From contig MOWL01000002.1 of NCBI GenBank assembly GCA_002110485.1, positions 1,178,001 through 1,242,000 of the forward strand: DNA of 64,000 nt. Reading direction: 5' to 3'. This stretch comes from Emergomyces orientalis (taxonomy: Eukaryota; Ascomycota; Eurotiomycetes; Onygenales; Ajellomycetaceae). Of this stretch, positions 31,250 to 41,119 are shown in pieces. The translations under genes were made by a program, and so were the position numbers. The notes below the pieces were generated by a model, which was not told the DNA's origin, did not search any database, and saw nothing but the letters and a program-made list of their open reading frames with translations. Position 1 is the first letter of the stretch. Each line of letters starts with the position of its first letter.

Positions 31250-32713
31250 GATTGACAAGTTCCTTTTTATATTTTATAATATCAAAAACTAATAATAATG
31301 AAATAACTGAATCAGTTGAACACAGAAATGAATATTGCAAGTGATGTAGGGGAGATGTTGGGTAAAACAAGAGGAGGGTCTTCTTCATATATATATACAG
31401 AGTGTGGCAAAGTGATTGATCAGACACCTCGGATCAGGAGGAATGTAATGTTAGCATTGTCTGCATTGTCTGCACGTCATGTACATATATATAGTCATAG
31501 TATCCATAGGTGATTTGGGCCTGAGCCAATCCATGCAAATCCGGCTATCTAGGCCCTATGTTTGAGGGAAGAGTTATCAATCGATGAGTAAGGGCAAGCT
31601 ATAAAAAATTAACTAAAGTAATTTCTCTACGGCTAATTGGTGAATCATGATACTGACATCCTCAGCGTTGGTAGGGCTCGTAGCTTGAACTCAGTTTGAA
31701 CAACCTTTGTTCCTTGGTTATAATTTGGGTCGCCTTAGCTAGTTTTCGATAGTCCGCCCTCACGACATTTATTAGAGTTGTCTTAGCCAACCAAACATTT
31801 AACCTATCTGCCCTGATAATTCCTGATATGGCTATGTATAGTAATGTATACTCCGTACACATAATTCATACTTGATTTGTAGTGAATATCTTTGAGTTCC
31901 AGCGGTCCTAGTAGAGTCTACCTAGTAGGTATAGCAACAAGTGAGCTCACGAAACAGCCTCGAGGAAGCAGATTAAAATATTAAAATATTCCCCTCCCCC
32001 CCCCTCCCAAAAAAAAAAAAAAAAAAGAAAAGAAAAACCTCAAATCAATAGGGCCTTTAATTATCTAGATTGCAGCTTTTGCAGATAGAACCGAGAATGG
32101 ATTAGCAATTAGCAACATGTGGAGTGAATGTACGGTAATAATGCAAAACTGTTCTCGGCGCCCCAGCCAGCCCCCGTGTTTCCTCAGACAACTTGATGAC
32201 GCTGAGCTAGGTAATTAATTCCAAACCCACTCAATTCCTCTGCTGGGTCCCCTTGCAAGGTAATGAATGACATACTGCAGTACCACGTGGAACCCAACTG
32301 CTAATCTCAAAGGAGTTTAATGCAGTCGCTGTTTATTTCTAATAAGGTTTTATCAAGCAACTTTAATCAAGCCTAGGAAGTTCAGAAGACCATCTATCAG
32401 TAGTACAATAAGAGTATATAAATGCAGTGTTGTGACGCAGAAGAGTATAAATTCAGCAGATATAAACACTTATCATGACTCTATAACTTTTACTAACCAC
32501 AGGTAATTAAATGTATTTAGTCAGTAATTTGAAGTCACAATGAATGCAAACTTATGGCGTGGCAGTGTGGGTAGGAGATATCAAAGAAGCCTCTGGCCCA
32601 TGGGGTGGCGGGGTCTGTTCAAGTACAAGCAAAGAGAATTCAGGTCAGGTCCGAGCGCAGAAAGATCCAGCCACCAAGAAACAAGCGCCAACCAACTGGG
32701 ATTGCAGGAGGGC
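31250..32713. other. AT-rich flank of the transposon island
   Basis: No intact gene is seen. It contains TA dinucleotide stretches near 31384, a C-run/A-run at about 31991-32025, and a GC-richer stretch at 32540-32713 with a short open frame that ends at the transposon insertion site. The latter could be part of an older disrupted sequence; no family was recognised. Confidence 0.5.
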
Positions 32714-32715
32714 TA

Positions 32716-32743
32716 CGGAGGTCCGCGTCAAAAGTTCTTTCTC
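32716..32743 (+). repeat. Left terminal inverted repeat of the Tc1/mariner element
   Basis: It is an exact reverse complement of 36055-36082 and is preceded by TA at 32714-32715. A weaker match (ACGCCAC) continues further inside both ends. Confidence 0.95.
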
Positions 32744-33146
32744 ATACTAAAAACGCCACAAAACTCTAATTATAAAATATCATATTATCATACATTCTAT
32801 ATACGTTTACCCGCGGTCTTCTTTATATTCATTTCCACCTTCTAGCTCTATAATCTTTTGAATATGAGTAGAAATTCACTCTATTCATGCTTGTATAGTC
32901 TTCTGTGGAAGATTCTTTCAACACTGCTCTCATGTCTTAATAGCTTCTGCCCGGCTCTTCAGTGCTCCTTTCTTTGTAGTTTTGCACTTCATTCAGAGCC
33001 AGCAAGATTCTATTGAATTAAGATCTGGAGAATTGCCTGGCCAGAGCATTTGTTGAATATCATATATATTATATATTTGGTGTTGAATATAGTGATCATG
33101 AGCAGAAGCTTTATTCTCTTGAATAATTATCTCTGAGTATTCTTTT

Positions 33147-33159
33147 TCACACTCTTTAA
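33147..33159 (+). repeat. LINE target-site duplication, left copy
   Basis: TCACACTCTTTAA is identical to 34657-34669. It is adjacent to the trinucleotide tail of the LINE. Confidence 0.9.
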
Positions 33160-34656
33160 TTATTATTATTATTATTATTCTTCAATTATAGATATATGCA
33201 GTCAGAGACTATGATATCTACCTGAGACTCAAAGAGTCTCAGGATTTTTCTAACTTTAACACTAATTACTATACATTTTTTCTTCAAACAAATAGCACTT
33301 GCAATACTTGAATTCCAGCCCAGAATAGTCAGCAAATTGATTTTTCTTTTTTTATTTATTTATTTATAAATATCTTTGAAGATTATTTATATTCTCTTTT
33401 TTTCATATAATTTTCAAGTGATTACAAAGAAAATAAATTAATGATAGACAAAATAACTCATGACATGAATACAAAGGAAATAAAAGACAGACTCTAACAC
33501 AAAAGAAATAGTGAGATATTATATAATATCTAGCAGTTTTTATAAAGAATATTTCAGATTCTCATTCATTTATATTTTCATCTTTGAAATAGAATTGATT
33601 TCTAGTAGCTATTTGAGTTTCATTGAGAAAATCAATTAAATATTGACTGCCTATTTCAGTTGAAAATAGTAGTTTCATATTCATTTCTCTCAGCTTATAT
33701 TTATATCTCAGTTCAGCTCTAAGTTCTTGATTTAATGAGCAATTCATTAAGATATGTTCTGGGTCTTCAAGAGAGTCACAATATTCACAATTTTCACTTT
33801 CAATATCAGATATTCTTTTCAAATAAGATTTGAAATAGCCATGACCTAGTTTCAATTGAATGATTGAGGAGAAAAGCTTCTTCTTGCACTTAATAGAGCA
33901 TGATTTCCATTTAGGTTTAGTTTCAAATCTAAGATAGTGAGGACTTTTTCTTTGTTTTTCCCATATTTTATGCCATTTTTCTAAGCAATTCTCTTTTATC
34001 TTTCTTTTAATAAAAGACCATGAAACTATTTTTGAACTTGCAATATTTAGTTCTGTTCCTTTCTTTGCTGCTTCATCAGCAAGCTCATTTCCATGTATAT
34101 TTATATGAGCAGGAACCCAGCTCAGATATATCTTTGTCTTATATTTTAATTGAATTCTTTTGCATATCTTTAGAATTACTTCTATATTCATTTGACCATT
34201 ATGAATTTCATTTTTTTGAATTCTTTTCAAAGCTGCTTGACTATCTGAAAAAATCCATGCTTCTTTCATATCTTTTCTTTTTGAAGCTTTTATTTCTATC
34301 AGTTTAAAAGCTTTCATAATAGCATATAATTCAGCATCAAATACTTCACATTCATTTCCAATATTCCATGAATCTGATGTATATTTGTAATTATCTTCTG
34401 TATATGCTATTCCAGCTCCTAGGCCTTTATTTTCATTCATTGAACCATCTGAATAGATTAGAATTGACTTTTTAAAATCAATTTTCTCTATTATTCTTCT
34501 ATGATTCTCAGCTTCTTCTGGTTTTGATAATGCGCTTATTTCAATTGAAATCATTGAGCCTAGTTTTTCTTTCCATGGATATAGCTTTTTGTGTTCAATC
34601 TTTTCAATATTTAATGAGGAGAACTCATTTTTAATCATTGAGCATACTCTATATAG
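33160..34656 (-). mobile_element. 5'-truncated non-LTR retrotransposon (LINE) nested in the Tc1/mariner element
   Basis: The insertion is bounded by a 13-bp direct repeat TCACACTCTTTAA at 33147-33159 and 34657-34669. On its minus-strand sense it ends in an AAT trinucleotide tail (TTA repeats at 33160-33180 on the plus strand) directly next to the target duplication, as expected for target-primed reverse transcription. It carries only the RNase H end of ORF2; no reverse transcriptase is present, so it is 5'-truncated. Removing it rejoins the mariner transposase frame across the duplication (VKECEKEYSEIIIQENK). Confidence 0.9.
33562..34638 (-). CDS. LINE ORF2 C-terminal fragment: RNase H and zinc-finger-like tail
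   Basis: This open frame of 358 aa has no internal stops and is also open upstream to the truncation point. It is a type-I RNase H domain: LIYSDGSMNENKGLGAGIAY supplies the first Asp, DAELYAIMKA the Glu, FSDSQAAL the second Asp, and HGNELADEAAK the last His/Asp motif. A Cys/His cluster CEYCDSLEDPEHILMNC follows, the arrangement seen at the end of LINE ORF2 proteins of the Tad/I type. The sequence is Lys- and Ile-rich because of high AT content. As a truncated copy without reverse transcriptase it cannot move on its own. Its open frame contrasts with the stop-ridden host transposase. Confidence 0.88.
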   Translation of the reverse strand: MIKNEFSSLNIEKIEHKKLYPWKEKLGSMISIEISALSKPEEAENHRRIIEKIDFKKSILIYSDGSMNENKGLGAGIAYTEDNYKYTSDSWNIGNECEVFDAELYAIMKAFKLIEIKASKRKDMKEAWIFSDSQAALKRIQKNEIHNGQMNIEVILKICKRIQLKYKTKIYLSWVPAHINIHGNELADEAAKKGTELNIASSKIVSWSFIKRKIKENCLEKWHKIWEKQRKSPHYLRFETKPKWKSCSIKCKKKLFSSIIQLKLGHGYFKSYLKRISDIESENCEYCDSLEDPEHILMNCSLNQELRAELRYKYKLREMNMKLLFSTEIGSQYLIDFLNETQIATRNQFYFKDENINE

Positions 34657-34669
34657 TCACACTCTTTAA
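34657..34669 (+). repeat. LINE target-site duplication, right copy
   Basis: TCACACTCTTTAA is identical to 33147-33159. It marks the truncated 5' end of the LINE. Confidence 0.9.
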
Positions 34670-36054
34670 CAAAGAGAAAAAGTTTTGAAATGAGAATTTT
34701 CTTCTGATATCTATATCAATCTATTTCATTATTCTTGTCATGAGAAAGCTTGCCAGACTTCTTATTTTATTTTCATGTAGATTTGACATCAGATAGTTGA
34801 CAGAGTTTGAAATATCTCATTTCATTCTCTAATTCTCATTTCTCTTTTAGAAGAGGCTTTAATTCTGTATTCAAAGTCTCAATCTTCTTAAGAGATTGAG
34901 TCTTTTCAACAGCAGTCTCTGAAAGTCAGCAATGACAGAGATCTTTTTTATCATAAGAAAAACATTCTCAAAATATAAACTCAGAAGAGTCTTTTCATTG
35001 TTCATGAATACAGCTTTGTACAAACACCTCATCTTTGGTTCATCACTAGTATTGTGGTGGGGAACCTCGGCGCGGAATTATTTTTCACTGGAGCTTCGCC
35101 GATAAATTCGGCTCGCCGCTGCCCGTTCCATCATCATCATCATGTTCGCGCAGAATCTATGTACGCAGAGCAGAGAATCAATGAACACATGTGTATTGCC
35201 ATCAATGAGATTGCTTCTTTTGATTGTGTGATGTTACTTCTTTGATTGATTGCTTGTTCTTCTTCTATATTTGATTCTCCCACGTGTCCTTTTGTATTGC
35301 TATTTGGATAGCTCGTTGAATAGAATATTACGATTCCGCTGCTCCTGCCCACGTGCCGCCAAAAGCGCACAACCCCTTATTCCACTTCAGTATTTGATAT
35401 CCACCACGTTGATGAAGAAGAATAACAGATGTTTCATCAGATCAAATAATCAATTTTCAATTCTCAAGAGTTCAATTCTTATATGCTAAGCAAAATTGAA
35501 GCTGATCTTGTTTCATTCTCTTGATTAAACCTGACTTCCATGTTGACTTTGTTTTCTGAAATTCAGCTACTTTCAGAATTCTCTCTATTGTTCTGACTGA
35601 AATATTGAATTCTTTCTGACTGAGTTTCTCTGCAATATCAGCACAAGTCTTCTCATGGCTGTAGCAATCAGTTCACATCTTAACAATAATCTGCTGCTGA
35701 ACTTTAGAGGTCTGTTTTGAAGGTCTGCCAGAGCAAGGAGCATCTTTGAGATAGATATCTTTGATGACAATGAATTGAATATTTGGATCAAATCCTTGTT
35801 CGATTGCGCGAGTATATATAAGACTAATTGTACAAACAGATATGCCAGTAATGCTGGATATTTCAAGGGAGGTCTTTTGAGCAATAGATTTCAGAGTAAT
35901 CACTAGAGCATGTGTTGTAATATCAGTATTAGAAGCCATCTTGTCAATAATTGAATGATAAATGAAAATACCAGCTTTTCTGCAGATTTGAATCTCTTCA
36001 TGATGAAGCGAATTTGTGGGAATTTAATTTGGTGGCGTTATATAGTGCTTTGGC

Positions 36055-36082
36055 GAGAAAGAACTTTTGACGCGGACCTCCG
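36055..36082 (-). repeat. Right terminal inverted repeat of the Tc1/mariner element
   Basis: It is an exact reverse complement of the left repeat and is followed by TA at 36083-36084. Confidence 0.95.
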
Positions 36083-37485
36083 TACAGAGTAAGAAGATCC
36101 TGGCAATTACACGCGCTACGCGCCCACACAGACCGCCTTTGTGGGTGCTGGCCACTGCTGGAACCCATATCAGCACTACAACCCATCTTATAATAATTCA
36201 CTGTTAATCAATTTTTGTATATTTTTAAAAATGGCAGAGAACTCAGAAGTCTCTTAGAAATACTCTGAGAAGATCATTGAATCTAATATAAGATTGTGTG
36301 GTGATTTATAGTAGGCAATTCTTGAAAATTTGTCATAGCGCTGGCATGAGTTCCGGCAGTGGCCGCAAACGTGGTCGCGTTTTCACTGCCCCAGACCGTC
36401 CCGAGGTTTCATAAATAGGTACACATGGTTTGCACCTTGATAAAAAAATTTTTTTTTCTCGAATTCAACTGATTTTCCCACTTTTCTAGGGTGGCGAGAT
36501 TTTCTTGCCGGGCACAAATATCTGTTCCTTCCGTCCATCCTCTCTTCAAATTTCCCAATGATATTAGCTCAAACGGCTCATGCAGAGGAGCGGTGGGAGT
36601 AAATTTAGAATGCAACAAGAGGTGGCGCCATGATTATGACATCGCTGGTAACGGGCGGTTCACAATGTCGAGGAACTCAAGATGCGAAGAGGAGGGCCGT
36701 TACTGCTGCCATGGTATGATCGAGTGGCTTTTGGCATGAAGGATTCTGCGATCTTGAATCTTGATTGTAGAAAGCTAGAAATCACCAGTAAAAAGGCCCA
36801 GAGAGACAAGGATCATTCGCTCAATTCGCTCATTGAGAACCTAGTCCGTTTTTTCAACTTCTTATATACGTATAACTTTGCGGTCAGGACCTGTCTGCTG
36901 CTGGTATTTCACTATTAAAATCATCTCTTTCGCCGCTGCAAACCCCAAAATGACCGAGGTGCAGAGCTGGATACCATTGCCCTACAGTTTGTGTTTGTAG
37001 TTAGTTATATATGCCACGGGATAATCGTAGGTTTGATTAACAATTTAGATAAAAACATCAATCATGTTGATGTTTGGTGTTCAATATAACCATCGCGCTT
37101 CAGGCGCTTTTTTTCATCAAATGTCCTTGCAAGATTTGATTTGTGCGCTCTTCGCTCTCTGCGGCCATTTTTTCGGAACAGAATAACGGGCCAAAGCCAC
37201 CTTAACCTGGAGGCTGAAGCTGTAACAGCTAAGCTATTCGTAACTCCTCAGCGGTGGCTTGCCCAAAGCGAGTGAGGTGGGCCCGTATATGACGAAAGGG
37301 GTTACCCTGAAAATGGGGCATGAGCATCGCAGGCGTAAAAAAAATAGCTTCTAACAAACAGCCGCTTTGAGATTGGTAACTCTTCATCAGCCCATAGGCA
37401 AAAATGGATCGAAGGGGATCAGAAGCGTCAGCCACTTTGTGCCTGGGTTTTGTACTTTAACCCCTTTTTCTGCTCTTATCAAATC
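36083..37485. other. Gene-free region between transposon island and tRNA
   Basis: This holds AT-rich DNA with local GC-richer patches near 36090-36190 and 36330-36410. No protein-like frame and no additional transposon ends were found by eye. Confidence 0.5.
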
Positions 37486-37559
37486 GGTCCCATAGCTCAG
37501 TTGGTTAGAGCGTGGTGCTAATAACGCCAAGGTCGCGAGTTCGACCCTCGTTGGGACCA
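37486..37559 (+). tRNA. tRNA-Ile (anticodon AAU), intronless
   Basis: The 74-nt sequence folds as a complete cloverleaf. The acceptor stem GGTCCCA pairs with TGGGACC (37552-37558). The D-arm GCTC...GAGC contains AGTTGGTTA, and the anticodon arm is TGGTG-CTAATAA-CGCCA with anticodon AAT. The T arm GCGAG-TTCGACC-CTCGT carries TTCGA. The discriminator base is A. A short T-run (TTTT) follows about 12 nt downstream as pol III terminator. It is identical to the copy at 38489-38562. Confidence 0.96.
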
Positions 37560-38488
37560 TTATGCCTTAAAATTTTCGTTTCAGATTCTTTTTTGCCTTT
37601 ATTTTCTATGGTTGCCCAATCATATATATAGCCTCTACGCTGTGGAGAATTTGTGAGGTGAGCTTTGGAAAACGAAAAAACGTGCTTGTACTGTGATATC
37701 TGACAATCTCGGAAGAATTGAGTGAGTCATGATTATAATTCAGGTTGCGAATGGAGTTTCAGATGTTTATAGATATTGTTGACTGGTTTTCATCCTCGTC
37801 AAAGCCTCAGCCAGTTTGCCACTCTTCATTGTTAAAAGAAGCTTGATTGCCTTTACAGCAAAAATACTTCTAATTCGTATGCAGGTAGCAAGTCTCAAGA
37901 GCAAGAGAAAGTATGCAGGTACGGGGACGAAAACGGTTACGTCTAAATTTCTCGAAAAGTCAGATTGTACCATCTTTCTGGATTACCTTCTGAGTTTGCC
38001 CATACATATCTATATATACCCCTGCCCATTGGGTTACATAGAACAGCTTTAGACCGAGCGTGCCCACCAATGTTTCTTTCTCATTTCGAGGCATTGCTTG
38101 CGGTTTATGTTGGAGAGTAATATTGGCTTGATTCTTCTATGCTAGTATGTGTGCGTTGCAGAGAGCTATATAGCCCTGAGAGATAAAAGGAATAACATCG
38201 GGCCGGGCGGATAGATGCCTCTGACACAGGGCGGATGGATGCCTCTGACAGTTTAAACAGGTGCTGGCGGATGGATGAATTGTTGATTGGAATTCACAAT
38301 TTTGCGAGGCTTGACCTCAACTTTTCACTTGTGAGTCATTGTCACTAGGGCGATAGATATTTTAGAGATGCGTGGACAAGTTGCTTCATAACAAAATGAA
38401 CTTAATAATAAGAGCCACGACCTTGCAAATTTGGGAGGTGGTCATCTGGGGATGATGTGGCCTGAAGAGAAACAAAAAAAAAATTTTA
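37560..38488. other. Spacer between the convergent tRNA-Ile genes
   Basis: These 929 bases of non-coding DNA contain a short tandem repeat (38205-38275). No protein-like frame is seen. Confidence 0.5.
38205..38275 (+). repeat. Short tandem repeat (units of about 23-24 bp)
   Basis: Two adjacent units share GGGCGGATRGATGCCTCTGACA, followed after about 17 bp by a third partial unit GGCGGATGGATG. It lies between the two tRNA-Ile genes. Confidence 0.7.
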
Positions 38489-38562
38489 TGGTCCCAACGA
38501 GGGTCGAACTCGCGACCTTGGCGTTATTAGCACCACGCTCTAACCAACTGAGCTATGGGACC
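38489..38562 (-). tRNA. tRNA-Ile (anticodon AAU), intronless, second copy
   Basis: On the minus strand the 74 nt are identical in sequence to the tRNA at 37486-37559, with all stems intact. A run of nine T on the sense strand starts a few bases after the 3' end (A/T-run at 38474-38487 on the plus strand), a strong pol III terminator. The two genes face each other. Confidence 0.96.
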
Positions 38563-40437
38563 GATTTTGATTGGTTGGCGATCCATGACTGATCCTTTGA
38601 TCTTCATAACTAATTTATATAGGACTAAGTAAAGAGCTTCAAAGAATCAAATTCTCAGAGAGTGCTTTTTTTATTCTGACACGTTTAGCAATATGAGTAG
38701 CGCTCAAGGTATCACGGCGACCCTTATATTTTTGCCCTGTACTTTGGCTTGGTTCTTCTATCCGTTATGAGGTTTGATTGCTTTGGTTCCCATCGAGTGA
38801 CCGATTTCAGAAATCTTATCGTTATTCTCTCGATCGAACAAAGTAACAGCTTTCTCCTGGCTTCAACGTTATAAAGGAAGCATCAAAATTCGACTTGAAT
38901 TTGGCCCAGTTCCTCTTGACAGTCTGGCCGATTGTTTGCTCATCCAGCCACACCGCTTTGTTCGCCAAAACTGGCTCCCAACTTTTTCTCAACTTTCCCC
39001 ACCAACCTGCCGTCCCCAATCATCTCGTTCCGATCGGCACAATATTTTTTGACCAAAACAAAAGCTCCATTAAGACGGAACTTCCAGGCCGACCAGGGTT
39101 TGGAGGACCAGATTGTGCAGTTGTGATCACCTGGAAGTTTAAACAACCTTAAGAAATTCATAGATCCACAAAAGTGGAGAACCACGCGACAAAAATGCTC
39201 AAAGATCCCAGGCCAATTATGAGTCTGTGTATCTTGGCATTTTAACACCTTGTCATCGGACGAAGAAAATCGAACATGCAGTGACGAAAAAGAATTGAAA
39301 AACTAAATTAATCATACCATTAATGACGCATGATTGCTCAGTATCAAAGAAGAATCGATGATCGTCCCTGAATTCCAACCCAACCCTCCCACCTTTATAG
39401 CAGAAAGGAATGCGCGAAAACAATTACTTTCAGGCTGGATGATGAAATTATGTCATTATCGTATCTCCAAGGTGCGTTTTTTATATTAAATTTTTCTAAA
39501 CTACTACTACACACAGTAAATTATTACATCTTCGAAAAACCCAGGAAATGAGGTCCCTGCACTGGTTCAGTCATTTAGAGACCTGAAATATATCAGCTAT
39601 AAGGTTTTCTGTAGATGGCATGGGGTAGGTTGAAGTTACAGCAATGGGGTCGTAGGGGCGTGACAGATGACTTATTGATCGTTACAAGTTAACAGAAGGC
39701 TGCAACTGATAGTATCGCAAGGAATATGTTTCTAAAAATTTTTTCATACATACCAACATTACATGGCGGTGCTATATACATAAATAATTGAAAGAAAGAA
39801 AAAATAATCATCATAAAACCACTCATAAATGGTGATCATACCAGGTTCTTTCCCGCATGGGGTGGGAAAGAGGGGAGTTCTAATCAATAAAAATAATACA
39901 GATTGTTCCAAGCATGGGAAAGAAGGGGGTGGGAGGTAGACAAGTCAAAATGGAAATTTGATCATGTTTGTGTCGTGTACGAAGCGTTGTTTGATCGTCA
40001 ACAGAAGAAAGAAGGGGGGCACAGAGAGAAAAAGAAATTTCATAAACTGGCGGAGAGGGAGAGGCAAAACGATATGAGCAAAAGCTCTGACAAAGATCAG
40101 ATCAGAAATACGTGAGAGCAAAAGTTAAACAGAAAAGGAAAACATATCATAAAAGTAAGCAAACTTGAGAGGGCTGTCACAATAAATTGGTGTTCATGGC
40201 CATCATAAATTCCTTGCGTCTTTTCCCACATTCCTCGTTAATTGTTCGTAAGTTAATATCCTTCTTTCTGACATAAGATAAAGAAGAAGAAAAAGGAAAA
40301 GAGAGTCATCAATACATGTCTCCCCGATTATAGAACCCATTATTTTGCCCAAATATACCTCTCATATATATATAAAAAAAAAAGGGAGGGGGGAGGGGGG
40401 AGGGGGGAACGAAAAAAAAAAGGAGAATTTTCCTCAC
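38563..40437. other. Gene-poor region
   Basis: No supported gene. The interval 38822-39248 has longer open frames on the minus strand in two registers, but no family was recognised and no splice model joins them convincingly. A G-rich tract lies at 40384-40408. Confidence 0.45.
40384..40408 (+). repeat. G-run tract (potential G-quadruplex)
   Basis: Four runs of three to six G are separated by single A bases, flanked by A-runs. It lies just past the 3' end of the MARVEL-like gene on the opposite strand, mirroring the tract after ATG1. Confidence 0.55.
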
Positions 40438-41119
40438 TCAGACATCATAAACAGGCTGTCTCCCCGAGCTGCTTCTTCGATGCCTGGTCCCTGAATGGCC
40501 ACGACGGCTCGAATGGGAACCGCGTCTACGCGACGAGCTCTTCTCATGGTCCTTCTCCTCATGATGATGCATGAGCACCGCAAGAATGGAAGTAATGAAA
40601 AAGGAGCCAATGTTCATAATGCCAAAAGCAAACGAGGTCTTGAGCATCGCGCATACTTTAGCCGGATCGCGCGCTAGGGGGTTATTGGCGCGTTGGCCGG
40701 CGAAGCCAAAAGGTCCCAAGGACAAAGTAAGCGGATCTAGGCGGAAGTTGCCACAATCTGCGTTTGCGATGCGGCGCAGTTGATAGACGCCTGCAATGAA
40801 GGAGCCGACGAAGCAGAGATCGACGAAAGCGACGAAGTTGGCGGAGCGTTTGGCGTTGGAGTGGCGGACGAGGGTGTCCAGGGCCCAGAAGATGCCGAGG
40901 ACGCAGACGATGAAGAGGACGAGGATGTAGGTTGGGGTTAGTTGGTTGTTTTTGACGAAACCGTCGACGAACCAGGACTTTTGGGGGGATGGAATTAGCT
41001 TTTTTCAAATCTGTGGATGGTGGGCGGGAGAGGTCCAAACTTACCAGAATGCCAATAGGGATGATTAGGGTTACTAGTTGGCCCAGTCGCCAACAGACAA
41101 AGAAGAAACCAGCAATCAT
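40438..41119 (-). CDS. MARVEL-domain-like membrane protein
   Basis: Two exons, 41119-41045 and 40977-40438, encode about 204 aa. Four hydrophobic segments are visible: FFFVCWRLGQLVTLIIPIGIL (exon 1), YILVLFIVCVLGIFWAL, FVAFVDLCFVGSFIAGVYQL, and TSFAFGIMNIGSFFITSILAVLM. This is the four-helix MARVEL layout, with a short Cys-containing loop (NADCGNF) before the last helix. The C-terminal tail is cytosolic, Arg/Ser/His-rich (RRRGSHSSRRGHSG), and a likely phosphorylation region. Relatives in filamentous fungi are uncharacterised plasma-membrane proteins; the exact role is unknown. The upstream acceptor-like CGCGCAG directly before ATG suggests a spliced 5' leader. Confidence 0.8.

Larger units (their letters stand above)
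32807..35939 (-). pseudogene. Tc1/mariner transposase remnant, split by the LINE insertion
   Basis: Reading on the minus strand, the N-terminal part at 35939-35673 is an open helix-turn-helix DNA-binding region (ISSITGISVCTISLIYTRA). Further on, a SDETSVILL-type catalytic block is visible near 35400-35440, interrupted by stops. The C-terminal part lies beyond the LINE: HDHYIQ, then LWPGNSPDLNSIESCW at about 33010-33060, then GGNEYKEDRG before a stop at 32807. The WPGNSPDLN-IE block is diagnostic of the Tc1-like DDE family. Several in-frame TGA codons stand where Trp or Arg codons would be expected, for example straight after the ESCWL residues. The gene cannot encode an active enzyme. Confidence 0.85.
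32716..36082 (-). mobile_element. Tc1/mariner-superfamily DNA transposon, decayed, interrupted by a LINE
   Basis: The element has 28-bp perfect terminal inverted repeats (starting CGGAGGTCCGCG) at 32716-32743 and 36055-36082, each flanked on the outside by the dinucleotide TA (32714-32715 and 36083-36084), the classic Tc1/mariner target duplication. Total length is 3367 bp; without the LINE and its extra target copy it is about 1.86 kb, the usual size for fungal elements of this superfamily. The minus-strand transposase is broken by stop codons and frameshifts. Base composition is strongly AT-biased, consistent with ageing or RIP-like mutation. Confidence 0.9.

Noticed and set aside
38822..39248. 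Two overlapping minus-strand open frames (65 and 102 codons)
   Set aside because: No family resemblance, and no splice sites were found that join them into a sensible protein. A degenerate gene is possible but cannot be supported.
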